A DNA stretch of 64,000 nucleotides from Burkholderiales bacterium C2 (GTDB lineage Bacteria; Pseudomonadota; Gammaproteobacteria; Burkholderiales; Burkholderiaceae_C): NCBI GenBank assembly GCA_005503085.1, contig SCOI01000006.1:186001-250000 (forward strand), read 5' to 3'. The translations under genes and the position numbers were made by a program. Positions 8,600 through 18,600 of this stretch are shown in pieces. Every line of letters begins with the position of its first letter. Position 1 is the stretch's first letter. The notes below the pieces were generated by a model, which did not search any database, was not told where the DNA came from, and was given only the letters and a program-made list of their open reading frames with translations.

Positions 8600-11500
8600 A
8601 ACGCTTCAATCTCTCGGAATGGGCCGTCACTCACCGGCCGATGGTGCTGTTCCTGCTGATCGCGACGCTGATCGTCGGCGGCCTGTCCTTCAGCCGGCTG
8701 GGCCGCCTGGAGGACCCGAACTTCGACGTGCCGCAGATGACAGCCATCGTCGTGTGGCCCGGTGCCACCGCGCAGGACGTGCAGGACCAGGTGCTCAACC
8801 GCATCGAGCGCAGGCTGCAGGAGCTGGATCATTTCGAATACGTGCGCAGCTTCGCGCGCCAGGGCTACGGTGGCATCACGCTGTGGATGAAGGGCGGCAG
8901 CAGCACGGAGGAGCTGGAAAACGCCTGGTACCAGGTGCGCAAGAAGATCGGCGATGTGCGTCAGGAGTTTCCCGAGGGCGTGCGTGGTCCCTTCTTCAAC
9001 GACGAGTACAACGACCGCTACAGCGTGCTCTACGCCCTGAGTGCCCCCGACCTCTCGATGGCCGAGTTGCTCGTCATCACCGAAGACGTGAAGCGGCGCA
9101 TCCAGGGCGTGGCCGGTGCGGCCAAGGTCGATGTGCTGGGCAAGCAGGCCGAGCGTGTGTATGTGGAGCTGTCCACGCGGCGGCTGGCGGCGCTGGGCAT
9201 CCCGCCCACGGCGGTGTTCGATGCGCTGGCGCGCCAGAACCTGGTCGCCCCGGCGGGTTCTTCCGATGCGACCCACGACCGCGTGCAGGTCCGGGTGGAC
9301 GGTGGTTTGCACAGCGCTGCAGACGTCGCCAACGTGACGATAGAGGTGGGCGGTCAGTTGCTGCGGCTGGCCGACATCGCGACCGTTCGCGCCGGCTACG
9401 AGGATCCGCCGAGCATGACCATCCGCCACAACGGCGTGCCGGTGCTGGCCATCGGCGTGACGATGCAGGCCAATGGCAATGTGCTGGACTTCGGGCGGGC
9501 ACTCGACGAACGTCTGGCGCAGCTGCGTCAGGAGCTGCCGGTGGGCGTGCACATCGAGCAGTACGCGGATCAGCCCCGTGTGGTGGCGGACTCGGTCTGG
9601 GAGTTTGAGCGCGTGTTTCTTGAGGCGCTGGCCATCGTGCTGGCCGTGTCGTTCTTGTTCCTGGGCTGGCGCACCGGCATCGTGGTGGCCGCGTCGGTGC
9701 CGCTGGTGCTCGGATTGGTCGCTGCCGTCATGTATGCCGCAGGCTGGAATCTTGACCGCATCTCGCTCGGCGCACTGATCATCGCGCTCGGATTGTTGGT
9801 CGACGACGCCATCATCGCGGTGGAGATGATGGTGGTGAAACTGGAGCAGGGCTGGGATCGCATGCGTGCGGCGACCTATGTCTACACCTCCACCGCATTC
9901 CCCATGCTCACCGGCACGCTGATCACGGCAGCCGGATTCATGCCGGTGGGGTTTGCGAAGTCGATCGCCGGGCAGTATGCGGGCGGCATCTTCTGGATCG
10001 TGGGTGTGGCGCTCATCCTGTCATGGCTGGTCGCCGTGGTCTTCACGCCCTACCTGGGCATGCTGCTGCTGCCGAAGAACCTGGCAGCCGGCAGCCACCA
10101 TGACGTCTACGATCGGCCCATCTACCACCGGCTGCGCAAGGTCGTGGACTGGGCGGTACAGCGCCGGGCTTGGGTGCTGGCCCTCACGGTGCTGGCCTTC
10201 GCTGTCGCGGGCGTCGGCATGTTGAAGGTGCAGCAGCAGTTCTTCCCCACCGCCTCGCGGCCGGAACTTTTGGTGGATCTGCGGCTGCGCGAGGGCGCCT
10301 CGTTCGCCGCCACCGAGCACCATGTGAAGCGGCTCGAGGCCCTTCTCGCGAAGGACCCGGACATCGAGTTCTTCACCGCCTACACCGGCGCCGGCACGCC
10401 GCGCTTTTATCTGTCGATCCAGCCGGAGTTGCCCAATCCAGGCTTCGCCCAGTTCGTCGTCAAGACGGCCGGTATCGAGCAGCGCGAACGCGTGCGCACC
10501 CGACTGATGGAGCTCTTCGACAAGGACGAGGCCTTTCCCGATGTCAGGGCGCGTGTGCAGCGCCTGGAGTTCGGCCCGCCGGTGGGTTTTCCGGTCCAGT
10601 TCCGCGTCATCGGGCCTGACAAGGCGCAGGTGCGCGAGATCGCCTACCGCGTGCGCGACACCGTGCGCGAGAGCCCCTTGGTGCGCGACACGCAGCTGGA
10701 CTGGAACGAGCAGGTCCGCTCGGTGCAGGTCCATGTCGACCAGGACAAGGCCAGGCTGCTGGGCCTGAGCAGTGGCGACATTCAGAGCCTGGTACAGACG
10801 ACGCTGGACGGTGCGCCGGTCACGCAGATACGCCGCGGTGAAGAGCTTGTCGACGTGGTGGTGCGGGCGACGCCCGAGGAACGCAAGAACATCGGTGGCC
10901 TGGGCGACCTGCAGGTGTTCACGCGCGGTGGTGTCACTGTGCCGCTATCGCAGCTGGCGCGCATCGAGCCGGGCTTCGAGGAGCCGGTGCTGTGGCGACG
11001 CAACCGCGACATGGCGCTCACCGTGCGCAGCGACATCGTCAATGGCGTGCAGGGCCCCCATGCCACGGCGCAGATCCGGCCGTCGCTCCAAGCCATCATC
11101 GACAGCCTGCCGCCGGGGTACCGCATCGAAGAGGGCGGTGCCATCGAGGAGAGCGACAAGGCCAACAAGGCCTTGTTCGCGGTGTTTCCTGTCATGTTCG
11201 CCGTGATGCTGACCTTGCTGATGATCCAGCTGCAGAGTTTCTCGCGCCTGCTCATCGTGTTCCTGACCGGCCCGCTGGCGCTGATCGGCGTGGTGCCGGC
11301 CTTGCTGCTGTTCCAGGCGCCGTTCGGCTTCGTCGCGCTGCTGGGCGTGATTGCGCTGGGCGGGATGATCATGCGCAATTCGATCATTCTCGTCGACCAG
11401 ATCGACCAAGACATCGCGCGAGGCGTCGCACCGTGGACCGCCATCGTCGACGCCACGGTGCGGCGCTCGCGACCGGTGGTGCTGACGGCCGCCGCCGCAG

Positions 11501-11682
11501 TGCTGGCGATGATCCCGCTGTCGCGCAGCGTCTTCTGGGGACCGATGGCCATCTCGATCATGGGTGGCCTTATCGTCGCCACGGCGCTGACCCTGGTCTT
11601 CGTGCCGGCGCTGTACGCCGCGTGGTTCAGCGTCCGGCGCGACAGCCCGGCCAGGGTGCCGGCGGCGGCGATCGCTGCTTGA
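8596..11682 (+). CDS. RND-family efflux pump, inner-membrane permease
   Basis: The 1028-residue length, two sets of six membrane segments and two large periplasmic loops are those of AcrB-type pumps. TM4 carries GLLVDDAIIAVE near residue 400 with the paired Asp residues of the proton relay. The N-terminus lacks the MxxFFIxRPIF form of classical AcrB and instead reads FNLSEWAVTHRPMVLFLLIA, as in the subgroup that goes with a single adaptor. It uses proton influx to expel lipophilic compounds; the substrate range is unknown. The ATG start overlaps the adaptor stop. The downstream convergent gap (11683-11838) shows only a weak GC hairpin without a T-run. Confidence 0.92.
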   Translation: MKRFNLSEWAVTHRPMVLFLLIATLIVGGLSFSRLGRLEDPNFDVPQMTAIVVWPGATAQDVQDQVLNRIERRLQELDHFEYVRSFARQGYGGITLWMKGGSSTEELENAWYQVRKKIGDVRQEFPEGVRGPFFNDEYNDRYSVLYALSAPDLSMAELLVITEDVKRRIQGVAGAAKVDVLGKQAERVYVELSTRRLAALGIPPTAVFDALARQNLVAPAGSSDATHDRVQVRVDGGLHSAADVANVTIEVGGQLLRLADIATVRAGYEDPPSMTIRHNGVPVLAIGVTMQANGNVLDFGRALDERLAQLRQELPVGVHIEQYADQPRVVADSVWEFERVFLEALAIVLAVSFLFLGWRTGIVVAASVPLVLGLVAAVMYAAGWNLDRISLGALIIALGLLVDDAIIAVEMMVVKLEQGWDRMRAATYVYTSTAFPMLTGTLITAAGFMPVGFAKSIAGQYAGGIFWIVGVALILSWLVAVVFTPYLGMLLLPKNLAAGSHHDVYDRPIYHRLRKVVDWAVQRRAWVLALTVLAFAVAGVGMLKVQQQFFPTASRPELLVDLRLREGASFAATEHHVKRLEALLAKDPDIEFFTAYTGAGTPRFYLSIQPELPNPGFAQFVVKTAGIEQRERVRTRLMELFDKDEAFPDVRARVQRLEFGPPVGFPVQFRVIGPDKAQVREIAYRVRDTVRESPLVRDTQLDWNEQVRSVQVHVDQDKARLLGLSSGDIQSLVQTTLDGAPVTQIRRGEELVDVVVRATPEERKNIGGLGDLQVFTRGGVTVPLSQLARIEPGFEEPVLWRRNRDMALTVRSDIVNGVQGPHATAQIRPSLQAIIDSLPPGYRIEEGGAIEESDKANKALFAVFPVMFAVMLTLLMIQLQSFSRLLIVFLTGPLALIGVVPALLLFQAPFGFVALLGVIALGGMIMRNSIILVDQIDQDIARGVAPWTAIVDATVRRSRPVVLTAAAAVLAMIPLSRSVFWGPMAISIMGGLIVATALTLVFVPALYAAWFSVRRDSPARVPAAAIAA

Positions 11683-11838
11683 GGACCGGGTGATGGGTTT
11701 GATGGATGATCATGGGGCGCATGCAGACGGCCGATCCGCCGGAAGTCGTGGCTGGGGCGGTCGAGCGGGCGTGAGCAGGCCCGCCCCCACTCCGCGCCCT
11801 TAGAACCTTAGACCCGCACCCGTGGGCGCAGCCGGCGC

Positions 11839-12822
11839 TCAGGTATCGATCGTCACCTTGCCGTCCTTGACCACCTTGCCCCATTTGGCGGTCTCGGTCT
11901 CGATGAAGCGCTTGAACTTGTCGGCCGAACCGCCGCCGTCTTCGGCGCCGTACATGTCCAGCTTCTCCTGCACATCGGGCATGGCCAGCACGGTGTTGAC
12001 GTCGCGGTTGACCTTGTCGGTGATGGCCTTGGGCAGCTTGCCCGGGCCGGCCAGGCCATACCAGGTGGTGGCCTCGAAGCCCTCGAAACCCTGCTCCTGC
12101 ATGGTCGGCACGGTGGGGTGGCCCTTGGCGCGTTTGGTGCGGGTCTGGGCCACCGCGATCACCTTGCCGCTCTTCACATGGGGCGTGGCAGCCGTCATCG
12201 TCTCGAAGCTGTACTGGATCTGGCCGCCCATGATGTCGGTCAGCAGCGGGCCGCTGCCCTTGTAGGGGATGTGCAGCGCGTCGACCTTGGCCTGCTGCTT
12301 GAACAGCTCCAGCGCCAGATGTTGCGCCGAGCCATTGCCGGCCGAGCCGAAGCTGATCTTGCCGGGCTCGGCCTTGCACAGCGCGGCGATGTCCTTGGCG
12401 GTCTTGGCCTGCTGGCCCGGGTGCGCGATCAGCAGGTTGGGCGTCACGCCCACCAGCACGATGGGCGTGAAGTCGCGCTCGATGTTGTAGCGCAGCTTGG
12501 GCTGCAGGCTGGGCGCCAGCGCATGGCTGTTGATATGGGCCATCAGCAGCACGCTGCCATCGGCCGGCTGCTGGGCCACATACTCGGCCGCCAGCACGCC
12601 GGCCACGCCGGCCTTGTTCTCGATCAGCACCTGCTGGCCCCACATCTGCGAGAGCTTCTGCCCGACCACCCGGGCCAGCGCATCGGTGCCGCCCCCTGGC
12701 GGGAAGCCGACGATGATGCGCACCGGGCCGGCCGGCCAGTCGCCCGCCTGGGCGCGCAGCCGGGGCGCGACGAGGCCGGCGGCGGCCGCACCGGCCGCCT
12801 GGATCAAGGTACGTCTTTGCAT
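11839..12822 (-). CDS. Bug-family (TTT) periplasmic solute receptor
   Basis: The 327-residue product is a Bordetella-uptake-gene receptor: WPAGPVRIIVGFPPGGGTDALARV opens the mature protein and the rest follows the family throughout. The N-terminus MQRRTLIQAAG with a hydrophobic stretch and an AQA cleavage site looks like a twin-arginine signal. The start at 12822 is supported by AGGAGA seven bases upstream. Such receptors bind small carboxylates for tripartite tricarboxylate transporters, but no TctA/TctB membrane genes are present in the window. It follows the hydratase and aminotransferase genes on the same strand and is probably part of that unit. Confidence 0.9.
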   Translation of the reverse strand: MQRRTLIQAAGAAAAGLVAPRLRAQAGDWPAGPVRIIVGFPPGGGTDALARVVGQKLSQMWGQQVLIENKAGVAGVLAAEYVAQQPADGSVLLMAHINSHALAPSLQPKLRYNIERDFTPIVLVGVTPNLLIAHPGQQAKTAKDIAALCKAEPGKISFGSAGNGSAQHLALELFKQQAKVDALHIPYKGSGPLLTDIMGGQIQYSFETMTAATPHVKSGKVIAVAQTRTKRAKGHPTVPTMQEQGFEGFEATTWYGLAGPGKLPKAITDKVNRDVNTVLAMPDVQEKLDMYGAEDGGGSADKFKRFIETETAKWGKVVKDGKVTIDT

Positions 12823-12883
12823 GCTTTGTCTCCTGTTGTGATGGGAAATCGAGCGAAGGAACGCGCGGTCGATCAGAACAGCA

Positions 12884-13633
12884 TCAAACCAGCACCAAAC
12901 GCACCGGGGGCAGGCCGGCGATCTGCCCCAGCGCCTCGCCGGGGCCTTCGGGCAGATAAGCACCGGTATAGGTGCCGGTGGTGATCAGCGTGCCGGGCGG
13001 GACGGCCTGGCCACGCTCACGGCAATGATTGAGCACCCAGACCAGCAGGCGGCGCGGATCGCCGGCCGGGTTGGCGGGCAGAGTCGGGGCGATGTCGCGG
13101 CCGTCGAACTGCCAGCTCAGTGCGGGCGCAACAAAAGGGAAGGCCGGGTCATAGGGCAGGCAGGCGCCGGCGACCAGCGCGCCGTGGTTCTGCAGATCGG
13201 CCAACTGGGCCAGCGGTGCCAGCGGCTTGTTGTCGCCCTGGGGCCGCAGGCGGCTGGCGACCAGCTCGATGGCGGCACAGACGCCGTCGACGCCGGCCAG
13301 CGCTTCCTCGAGGCCATAGGGCTGCGGACGCACCGGAAACTCTCGGCCGATCCGGAACGCGATCTCCAGCTCCAGGCCCAGAAAGCGGCCGAAGCGGGCC
13401 GGCTGCAACCGTGCCGGACTGAGCAGCACCTGCGGCAGCGGTGCGCCCTGGGCCGGGCCGTCGGCGCCCTTGGCCCCGACCTTCCAGCCCGCTGCCTGCT
13501 GGCCGCGCAGCAGCAGGGTCAGGTCTTGCACCGTGTATGACGAGGCAGCGTCGAGAGGTGTCAGTTCGAGCGGCAGCGCGACCGGCCCGTCCATCCAGGC
13601 CTGGGTCAGCAGGGCGGCCAGATCAGCGTCCAT
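12884..13633 (-). CDS. 2-keto-4-pentenoate hydratase/fumarylacetoacetate hydrolase-family protein
   Basis: The 249-residue product resembles MhpD-type hydratases and 4-oxalocrotonate decarboxylases. WKVGAKG near the N-terminus, LGLELEIAFRIGREF and VAAIELV-like VCAAIELVASRL supply the metal-binding acidic residues of the fold, and GTLITTGTYTGAYLPEGPG is the family C-terminal motif. The reaction would be addition of water to, or decarboxylation of, a short unsaturated oxo-acid; the substrate is not known. Two bases separate it from the aminotransferase gene upstream, so the two are co-transcribed. Confidence 0.82.
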   Translation of the reverse strand: MDADLAALLTQAWMDGPVALPLELTPLDAASSYTVQDLTLLLRGQQAAGWKVGAKGADGPAQGAPLPQVLLSPARLQPARFGRFLGLELEIAFRIGREFPVRPQPYGLEEALAGVDGVCAAIELVASRLRPQGDNKPLAPLAQLADLQNHGALVAGACLPYDPAFPFVAPALSWQFDGRDIAPTLPANPAGDPRRLLVWVLNHCRERGQAVPPGTLITTGTYTGAYLPEGPGEALGQIAGLPPVRLVLV

Positions 13634-13635
13634 GC

Positions 13636-14871
13636 TCAGCCCCGCTTCAGTGCGGCTGCCGCGTGGGCGGCGAAATGATCCATCGCCGCTTGCACGCCGC
13701 TGCCGGTGAGCCGGACGCCGGCCAGCTTCAACCCCATCTCGCAGCCGGCCAGCGTGGCCAGCAGGGTCAGGTCATTGCTGTCGCCCAGATGACCGATACG
13801 GAACATGCGGCCCTTGAGCTTGCCCAGGCCGGTGCCCAGCGACATGTCGAAGCGCTCGTAGATCAGCCGGCGCACCGCGTCGGCATCGACGCCCGCCGGC
13901 ATGATGACCCCGGTCAGCACCGGCGAGTAGACGGCCGGATCGGCGCACTGGATGGGCAGGCCCCAGGCCGTGACGGCGGCGCGCACGCCGGCGCCCCAGC
14001 GCTGGTGGCGGGCGAACACCGCGTCCAGCCCTTCGGCGGCCAGCATCTCCAGCGCCTCGTGCAGGCCGTAGAGCAGATTGGTATTGGGTGTCGAGGGCCA
14101 GTAGCCGTCCTTGTTCATCTCCAGCATCTCGTCCCAGGCCCAGTAGGCCTTGGGCAGCTTGGCGCTCCTGGCAGCCTCCAGCGCGCGCGCCGAGGGCACG
14201 TTGAAGCTGATGCCCGGCGGCAGCATCAGGCCTTTCTGCGAGCCGCTGACCGTCACGTCCACGCCCCATTCATCATGCCGGTAGTCGGCGCTGGCCAGGC
14301 CCGAGATCGTGTCGACCAGCAGCAGGGCCGGGTGGCCGGCCGCGTCGATGGCGCGGCGCACCGCGGCGATGTCCGAGGTCACGCCGGTCGAGGTCTCGTT
14401 GTGCACGACGCAGACGGCCTTGATCTTCTTGTCGACGTCCTTCTTCAGCCGCGCCTCGATCAGCTCGGCCTGCACGCCGCGGCGCCAGCTGGGCGCCTGC
14501 GGCAGGTGCTCGTCCTCGCCGGCCCAGGCCAGGATCTCGGGCTTGAGCCCGAGGCGCACAGCCAGCTTGGCCCATAGCGCGGCGAAGTGGCCGGTCTCGT
14601 ACATCAGCACCTCGTCGCCGGGGCTCAGGGTGTTGACCAGGGCGGCCTCCCAGGCGCCTGTGCCCGAGGCCGGGTAGATCAGGACCGGCTGCCGGGTCTT
14701 GAAGATGGGCTTGATGTCGGCCAGCAGCTGCCGGCCCAGCGCGCCGAACTCGGGGCCGCGATGGTCGATGGTGGGCAGGCTCATCGCGCGCAGGATGCGG
14801 TCCGGCACCGGGCTGGGGCCGGGGATCTGCAGGAAATGGCGGCCGGTGGGGTGGTGGTCGAGCTGGAGCAT
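13636..14871 (-). CDS. Class V aminotransferase, serine-glyoxylate transaminase type
   Basis: The 411-residue PLP enzyme opens with GRHFLQIPGPSPVPDRIL and carries the lysine motif VSGSQKGLMLPPGI. FRIGHLGDSNDLTLLATLAGCEMGL at the C-terminus is typical of the alanine/serine-glyoxylate branch. It would convert glyoxylate to glycine using serine or alanine. The start at 14871 follows GGAAAG and opens the conserved part; an upstream in-frame ATG at 14931 would lie beyond a palindromic operator and is rejected. It is divergent from a GntR regulator, with two TTTGCATGCAAA palindromes between them. Confidence 0.88.
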   Translation of the reverse strand: MLQLDHHPTGRHFLQIPGPSPVPDRILRAMSLPTIDHRGPEFGALGRQLLADIKPIFKTRQPVLIYPASGTGAWEAALVNTLSPGDEVLMYETGHFAALWAKLAVRLGLKPEILAWAGEDEHLPQAPSWRRGVQAELIEARLKKDVDKKIKAVCVVHNETSTGVTSDIAAVRRAIDAAGHPALLLVDTISGLASADYRHDEWGVDVTVSGSQKGLMLPPGISFNVPSARALEAARSAKLPKAYWAWDEMLEMNKDGYWPSTPNTNLLYGLHEALEMLAAEGLDAVFARHQRWGAGVRAAVTAWGLPIQCADPAVYSPVLTGVIMPAGVDADAVRRLIYERFDMSLGTGLGKLKGRMFRIGHLGDSNDLTLLATLAGCEMGLKLAGVRLTGSGVQAAMDHFAAHAAAALKRG

Positions 14872-14904
14872 GGGAGTCTTTCCGAGTTCTTTGCCTTTGG
14901 TTAG

Positions 14905-14918
14905 TTTTGCATGCAAAA
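14905..14918. promoter_or_regulatory. Palindromic operator 1, probable GntR site
   Basis: TTTTGCATGCAAAA is a perfect 14-base palindrome placed 34 bases before the aminotransferase start. A second copy of its core lies 66 bases away, centre to centre. Its position suggests control of the minus-strand aminotransferase-hydratase-receptor unit by the adjacent GntR protein. Confidence 0.7.
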
Positions 14919-14971
14919 ACAAGGGGTGCACCTTGGAATACCCTTAATAATTGGCTTTATGGGGGTAAAAA

Positions 14972-14983
14972 TTTGCATGCAAA
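14972..14983. promoter_or_regulatory. Palindromic operator 2, probable GntR site
   Basis: TTTGCATGCAAA repeats the core of operator 1 exactly. It ends just before the ribosome-binding site GAAGGAG of the GntR gene, which implies autoregulation of the GntR-dehydrogenase operon. Two identical sites in 80 bases that otherwise differ make chance unlikely. Confidence 0.7.
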
Positions 14984-15006
14984 ATATGGCGAAGGAGTTT
15001 TCAGCC

Positions 15007-15696
15007 ATGGCCGAGATCGTCAAGATGTCCCACCTGGCCCTGCATGAGCAGGTGTCCGCGCGCCTGCGCACCATGCTGGTCGAGGGCCGGATCGCGCCGG
15101 GCGCCAAGCTCAACGAGCGCGAGCTCAGCGAGCAGCTGCATGTCTCGCGCACCCCGCTGCGCGAGGCCATCAAGCTGCTGGCCGCCGAGGGGCTGGTGGA
15201 TCTCTTGCCCAACCGCGGCGCGGTCGCTGTCAAGCTGACCGAGGCCGATGTGATGCACAGCTTCGAGCTGCTGGCCGAGCTGGAGGGCCTGTCCGGCGCG
15301 CTGGCGGCCGAGCGCATTGCCGAGGCCGAGATCGCCGAGCTGCGCGCCCTGCATTTCGAGATGATGGCCTGCCATGCGCGGCGCGACCTGTCCGGCTACT
15401 ACCGGCTCAATGCCCGCATCCATAGCGCGATCAACGAGGCGGCCGGCAACCCGGTGCTGGCCCAGACCTATCGCGCGATCAATGCCCGGGTGCAGTCGCT
15501 GCGCTTTCGCACCAACCAGGACGAGGCCAAATGGGCCCGCGCGCTGGCCGAGCATCAGCAGATGATCGAAGCGCTGGCCGCGCGCGATGGCGCCCGGCTG
15601 CGCGAGGTGCTGATCCAGCATGTGCTGGCCAAGCGCGACGCGGTGCTGGCCCTGCTGCGGGACGGGGCCATCTATCCGGCCGAGGCCGCGCGATGA
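15007..15696 (+). CDS. GntR-family regulator (FadR/FCD subfamily)
   Basis: The 229-residue product has a winged helix-turn-helix (about residues 10-75; LNERELSEQLHVSRTPLREAIKLLAAEGLVDLLPNRGAVA is characteristic in parts) and an all-helical FCD ligand-binding domain (about 80-215). The FCD domain normally binds small organic acids. The start at 15007 follows AAGGAG nine bases upstream; in-frame ATGs further upstream run through the second palindrome and are unlikely. It overlaps the dehydrogenase gene by 4 bases (ATGA) and faces the aminotransferase gene. It most likely senses a 2-hydroxy or 2-oxo acid and controls both units. Confidence 0.9.
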   Translation: MAEIVKMSHLALHEQVSARLRTMLVEGRIAPGAKLNERELSEQLHVSRTPLREAIKLLAAEGLVDLLPNRGAVAVKLTEADVMHSFELLAELEGLSGALAAERIAEAEIAELRALHFEMMACHARRDLSGYYRLNARIHSAINEAAGNPVLAQTYRAINARVQSLRFRTNQDEAKWARALAEHQQMIEALAARDGARLREVLIQHVLAKRDAVLALLRDGAIYPAEAAR

Positions 15697-18600
15697 GCGG
15701 CGATGTGCTGCTGATGGAGCAGCGCCTGCGCCGCGAAACCGAGGGCGAGGTGAAGTTCGATGCCGGCTCGCGCGGCCGCTATGCCACCGACGCCTCAATC
15801 TACCAGATCATGCCGCTGGGTGTGTTCGTGCCCAGGACCGAGCGCGACATCGCCACCGCGATCGCGATCGCCGGCGAGCTGAAGATCCCGGTGCTGCCGC
15901 GCGGCGGCGGCACCAGCCAGTGTGGCCAGACCACCGGCGCGACCCTGGTGATCGACAACAGCAAGCACTTTCGCCGCGTGCTGAGCGTCGATGTCGAGCA
16001 GCGCCGCGCCACGGTCGAACCGGGCCTGGTGCTGGACCATCTGAATGCGCAGCTCAAGCCCCATGGGCTCTGGTATCCGGTCGATGTCTCGACCAGCGCC
16101 CAGGCCACCTTGGGCGGCATGGCCGGCAACAATTCCTGCGGCTCGCGCTCGATCGCCTACGGCAATATGGTGCACAACGTGGTCGGCGCCAGCGCCTGGC
16201 TGTCCGATGGCTCGCTCGTGGATTTCGGGCCGGTGTCAGGTCTTGCCGCCGGCCGTGCGGCCGGGATCGCAGAGTTCGTGCGCGGTCTGGCGCTGAGTCA
16301 TCGCGCCGAGCTGGCCGAGCACTGGCCCAAGGTGCTGCGCCGCGTCGGCGGCTACAACCTCGACATCTTCGACAACCAGAACGAGCGGCCTTACACGGCC
16401 GACGGCAGCGTCAACCTGGCCCATCTGCTGATCGGCTCGGAGGGCACGCTGGCCTACACCCGCAGCCTGAGCCTGCAGCTGGCCGAGTTGCCGCGCGCCA
16501 AGGTACTGGGCGTGGTCAATTTCGAGAGCTTCCACGCGGCGATGGACGCGGCCCAGCACATCGTCAAGCTAGGCCCCAGTGCGGTCGAGCTGGTCGACCG
16601 CACGATGATAGAGCTGAGCCTGGCCAACCCGGCTTTCAGGCCGACGATAGAGACCGCGCTGATCGGCCGTCCGGCCGCCATCCTGCTGGTCGAATTTTCC
16701 GGTCCCGAGAAACCGCCCCTGCTGAGGCAGCTGGCCGAGCTGGTCGAGCTGATGGGCGAGCTGCGCCTGCCGGGCACGGTGGTGGAGATGGCCGACGAGG
16801 CGCCGCAGAAAAACCTCTGGGAGGTGCGCAAGGCCGGGCTCAACATCATGATGAGCCTGAAGGGCGACGGCAAGCCGGTGTCCTTCATCGAGGACTGCGC
16901 GGTGCCGCTGCAGCACCTGGCCGAATACACCGACGCGCTGACCGAGGTGTTCGCGAAGTATGGCAGCCGCGGCACCTGGTATGCCCATGCCTCGGTCGGC
17001 ACCCTGCATGTGCGGCCCATCCTGGACATGCGCCGCGACGGCGCGCTGAAGATGCGGGCGATGGCCGAGGAGGCCTCGGCCCTGGTGCGCAAGTTCAAGG
17101 GCGCCTACAGCGGCGAGCATGGCGACGGCCTGTGCCGCGGCGAATGGATTGAATGGCAGTTCGGCCCCAAGCTCAATGAGGCCTTCCGCGCGATCAAGAA
17201 CCATCTGGACCCGGCCGGTCTGTTCAACCCCGGCAAGATCATCGACCCGCCGAAGATGGACGAGGGCGCGCTGTTCCGTTTCCCGCCGGCCTCGGCGCCC
17301 AAGCCCTACCGCACGATTGCCTTGAGGCCGGCGCTGGACTGGTCGGCCTGGAATGTGCAGAACGATCCGGTCACCGAGGCCACGACCGCGCCCGGCGGCG
17401 GTGGCGACAGCACCGGCGGCCTGGCCAAGGCGGTCGAGATGTGCAATAACAACGGCCACTGCCGCAAGTTCGACGCCGGCACCATGTGCCCCAGCTACCG
17501 AGTCACCCGCGACGAGCAACACCTGACCCGCGGCCGCGCCAACACGCTGCGGCTGGCGCTGTCGGGCCAGCTGGGCGAGGGCGCCTTCACCGGCGAGGCG
17601 ATGGCCGAGACGATGGCCTTGTGCGTCGGCTGCAAGGGCTGCAAGCGCGACTGCCCGACCGGTGTCGACATGGCGCGGATGAAGATCGAATTCCTGTCGC
17701 ACTACAAGGCCAGGCATGGGCGGACGCTGAAGGACCGGCTGGTCGCCGCGCTGCCCGACTACGCGGCCTGGGGGGCACGTGCGCCCTGGCTTTTCAATCT
17801 GCGCCTGCCGGGGCTGACCGAAAAGCTGCTGGGCTTCTCGGCCAAGCGCAGCCTGCCGCGCTGGCGCCGCGACACCTTCTGGCGCGCACCGGACGAGGGC
17901 CTGTTCTCCAGTCTTGAGGCCACCTTGGCGGCGGGCGAGAAGGCTGCCGTGCTCTTCGTCGACACCTTCAACGGCAGCTTCGAGAGCGAGAACGCGCTGG
18001 CCGCAGCCCGCGTGCTGAAGGCGGCCGGCTATACCCTGCACCAGGTGAGCAAGGACGGCGGCCAGCACTGCTGCGGCCGCACCTATCTGGCCAGCGGTCA
18101 GGTCGATGAGGCCAAGGCCAGGGCGGGTGCGCTGATCACCGCGCTGCTGCCGCTGGCCAGCGCCGGCATCCCGGTGGTGGGCCTGGAGCCCTCCTGCCTG
18201 CTGACCCTGCGCGACGAGGCCTTGGTGATGGGCCTGGGCGAGCCGGCCCAGGTCGTCGGCGCCGAGGCGCTGATGTTCGAGGAGTTCATCGCCCGCGAGG
18301 CCAGGGCCGGCCGCTTCGATCTGAAGTTCAAGCCCGCCGAGGCGCCCATCCTGCTGCACGGCCATTGCCATCAGAAGGCCTTCGGTGCGGTGACTCCCAT
18401 CCTCGAGGTGCTGCGGCTGATTCCCGGCGCGAGCCCGGAGCTGATCGAGAGCAGTTGCTGCGGCATGGCCGGCAGCTTCGGCTACGAGGCCAGGCACTAC
18501 GAGGTGTCGATGCAGATGGCCGAGCTGAACCTGCTGCCGGCCATCCGCGCCCGGCCCGAGGCCATCGTCGTGGCCGACGGCACCAGCTGCCGGCATCAGA

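Noticed and set aside
11765-11784. Possible terminator after the RND pump gene
   Set aside because: The stem is only six base pairs (GCGGGC/GCCCGC) with an eight-base loop and no T-run.
14911-15006. Earlier in-frame ATGs for the GntR gene
   Set aside because: They would place both palindromes inside or across coding sequence. ATG 15007 has an AAGGAG site and starts at the usual family length.
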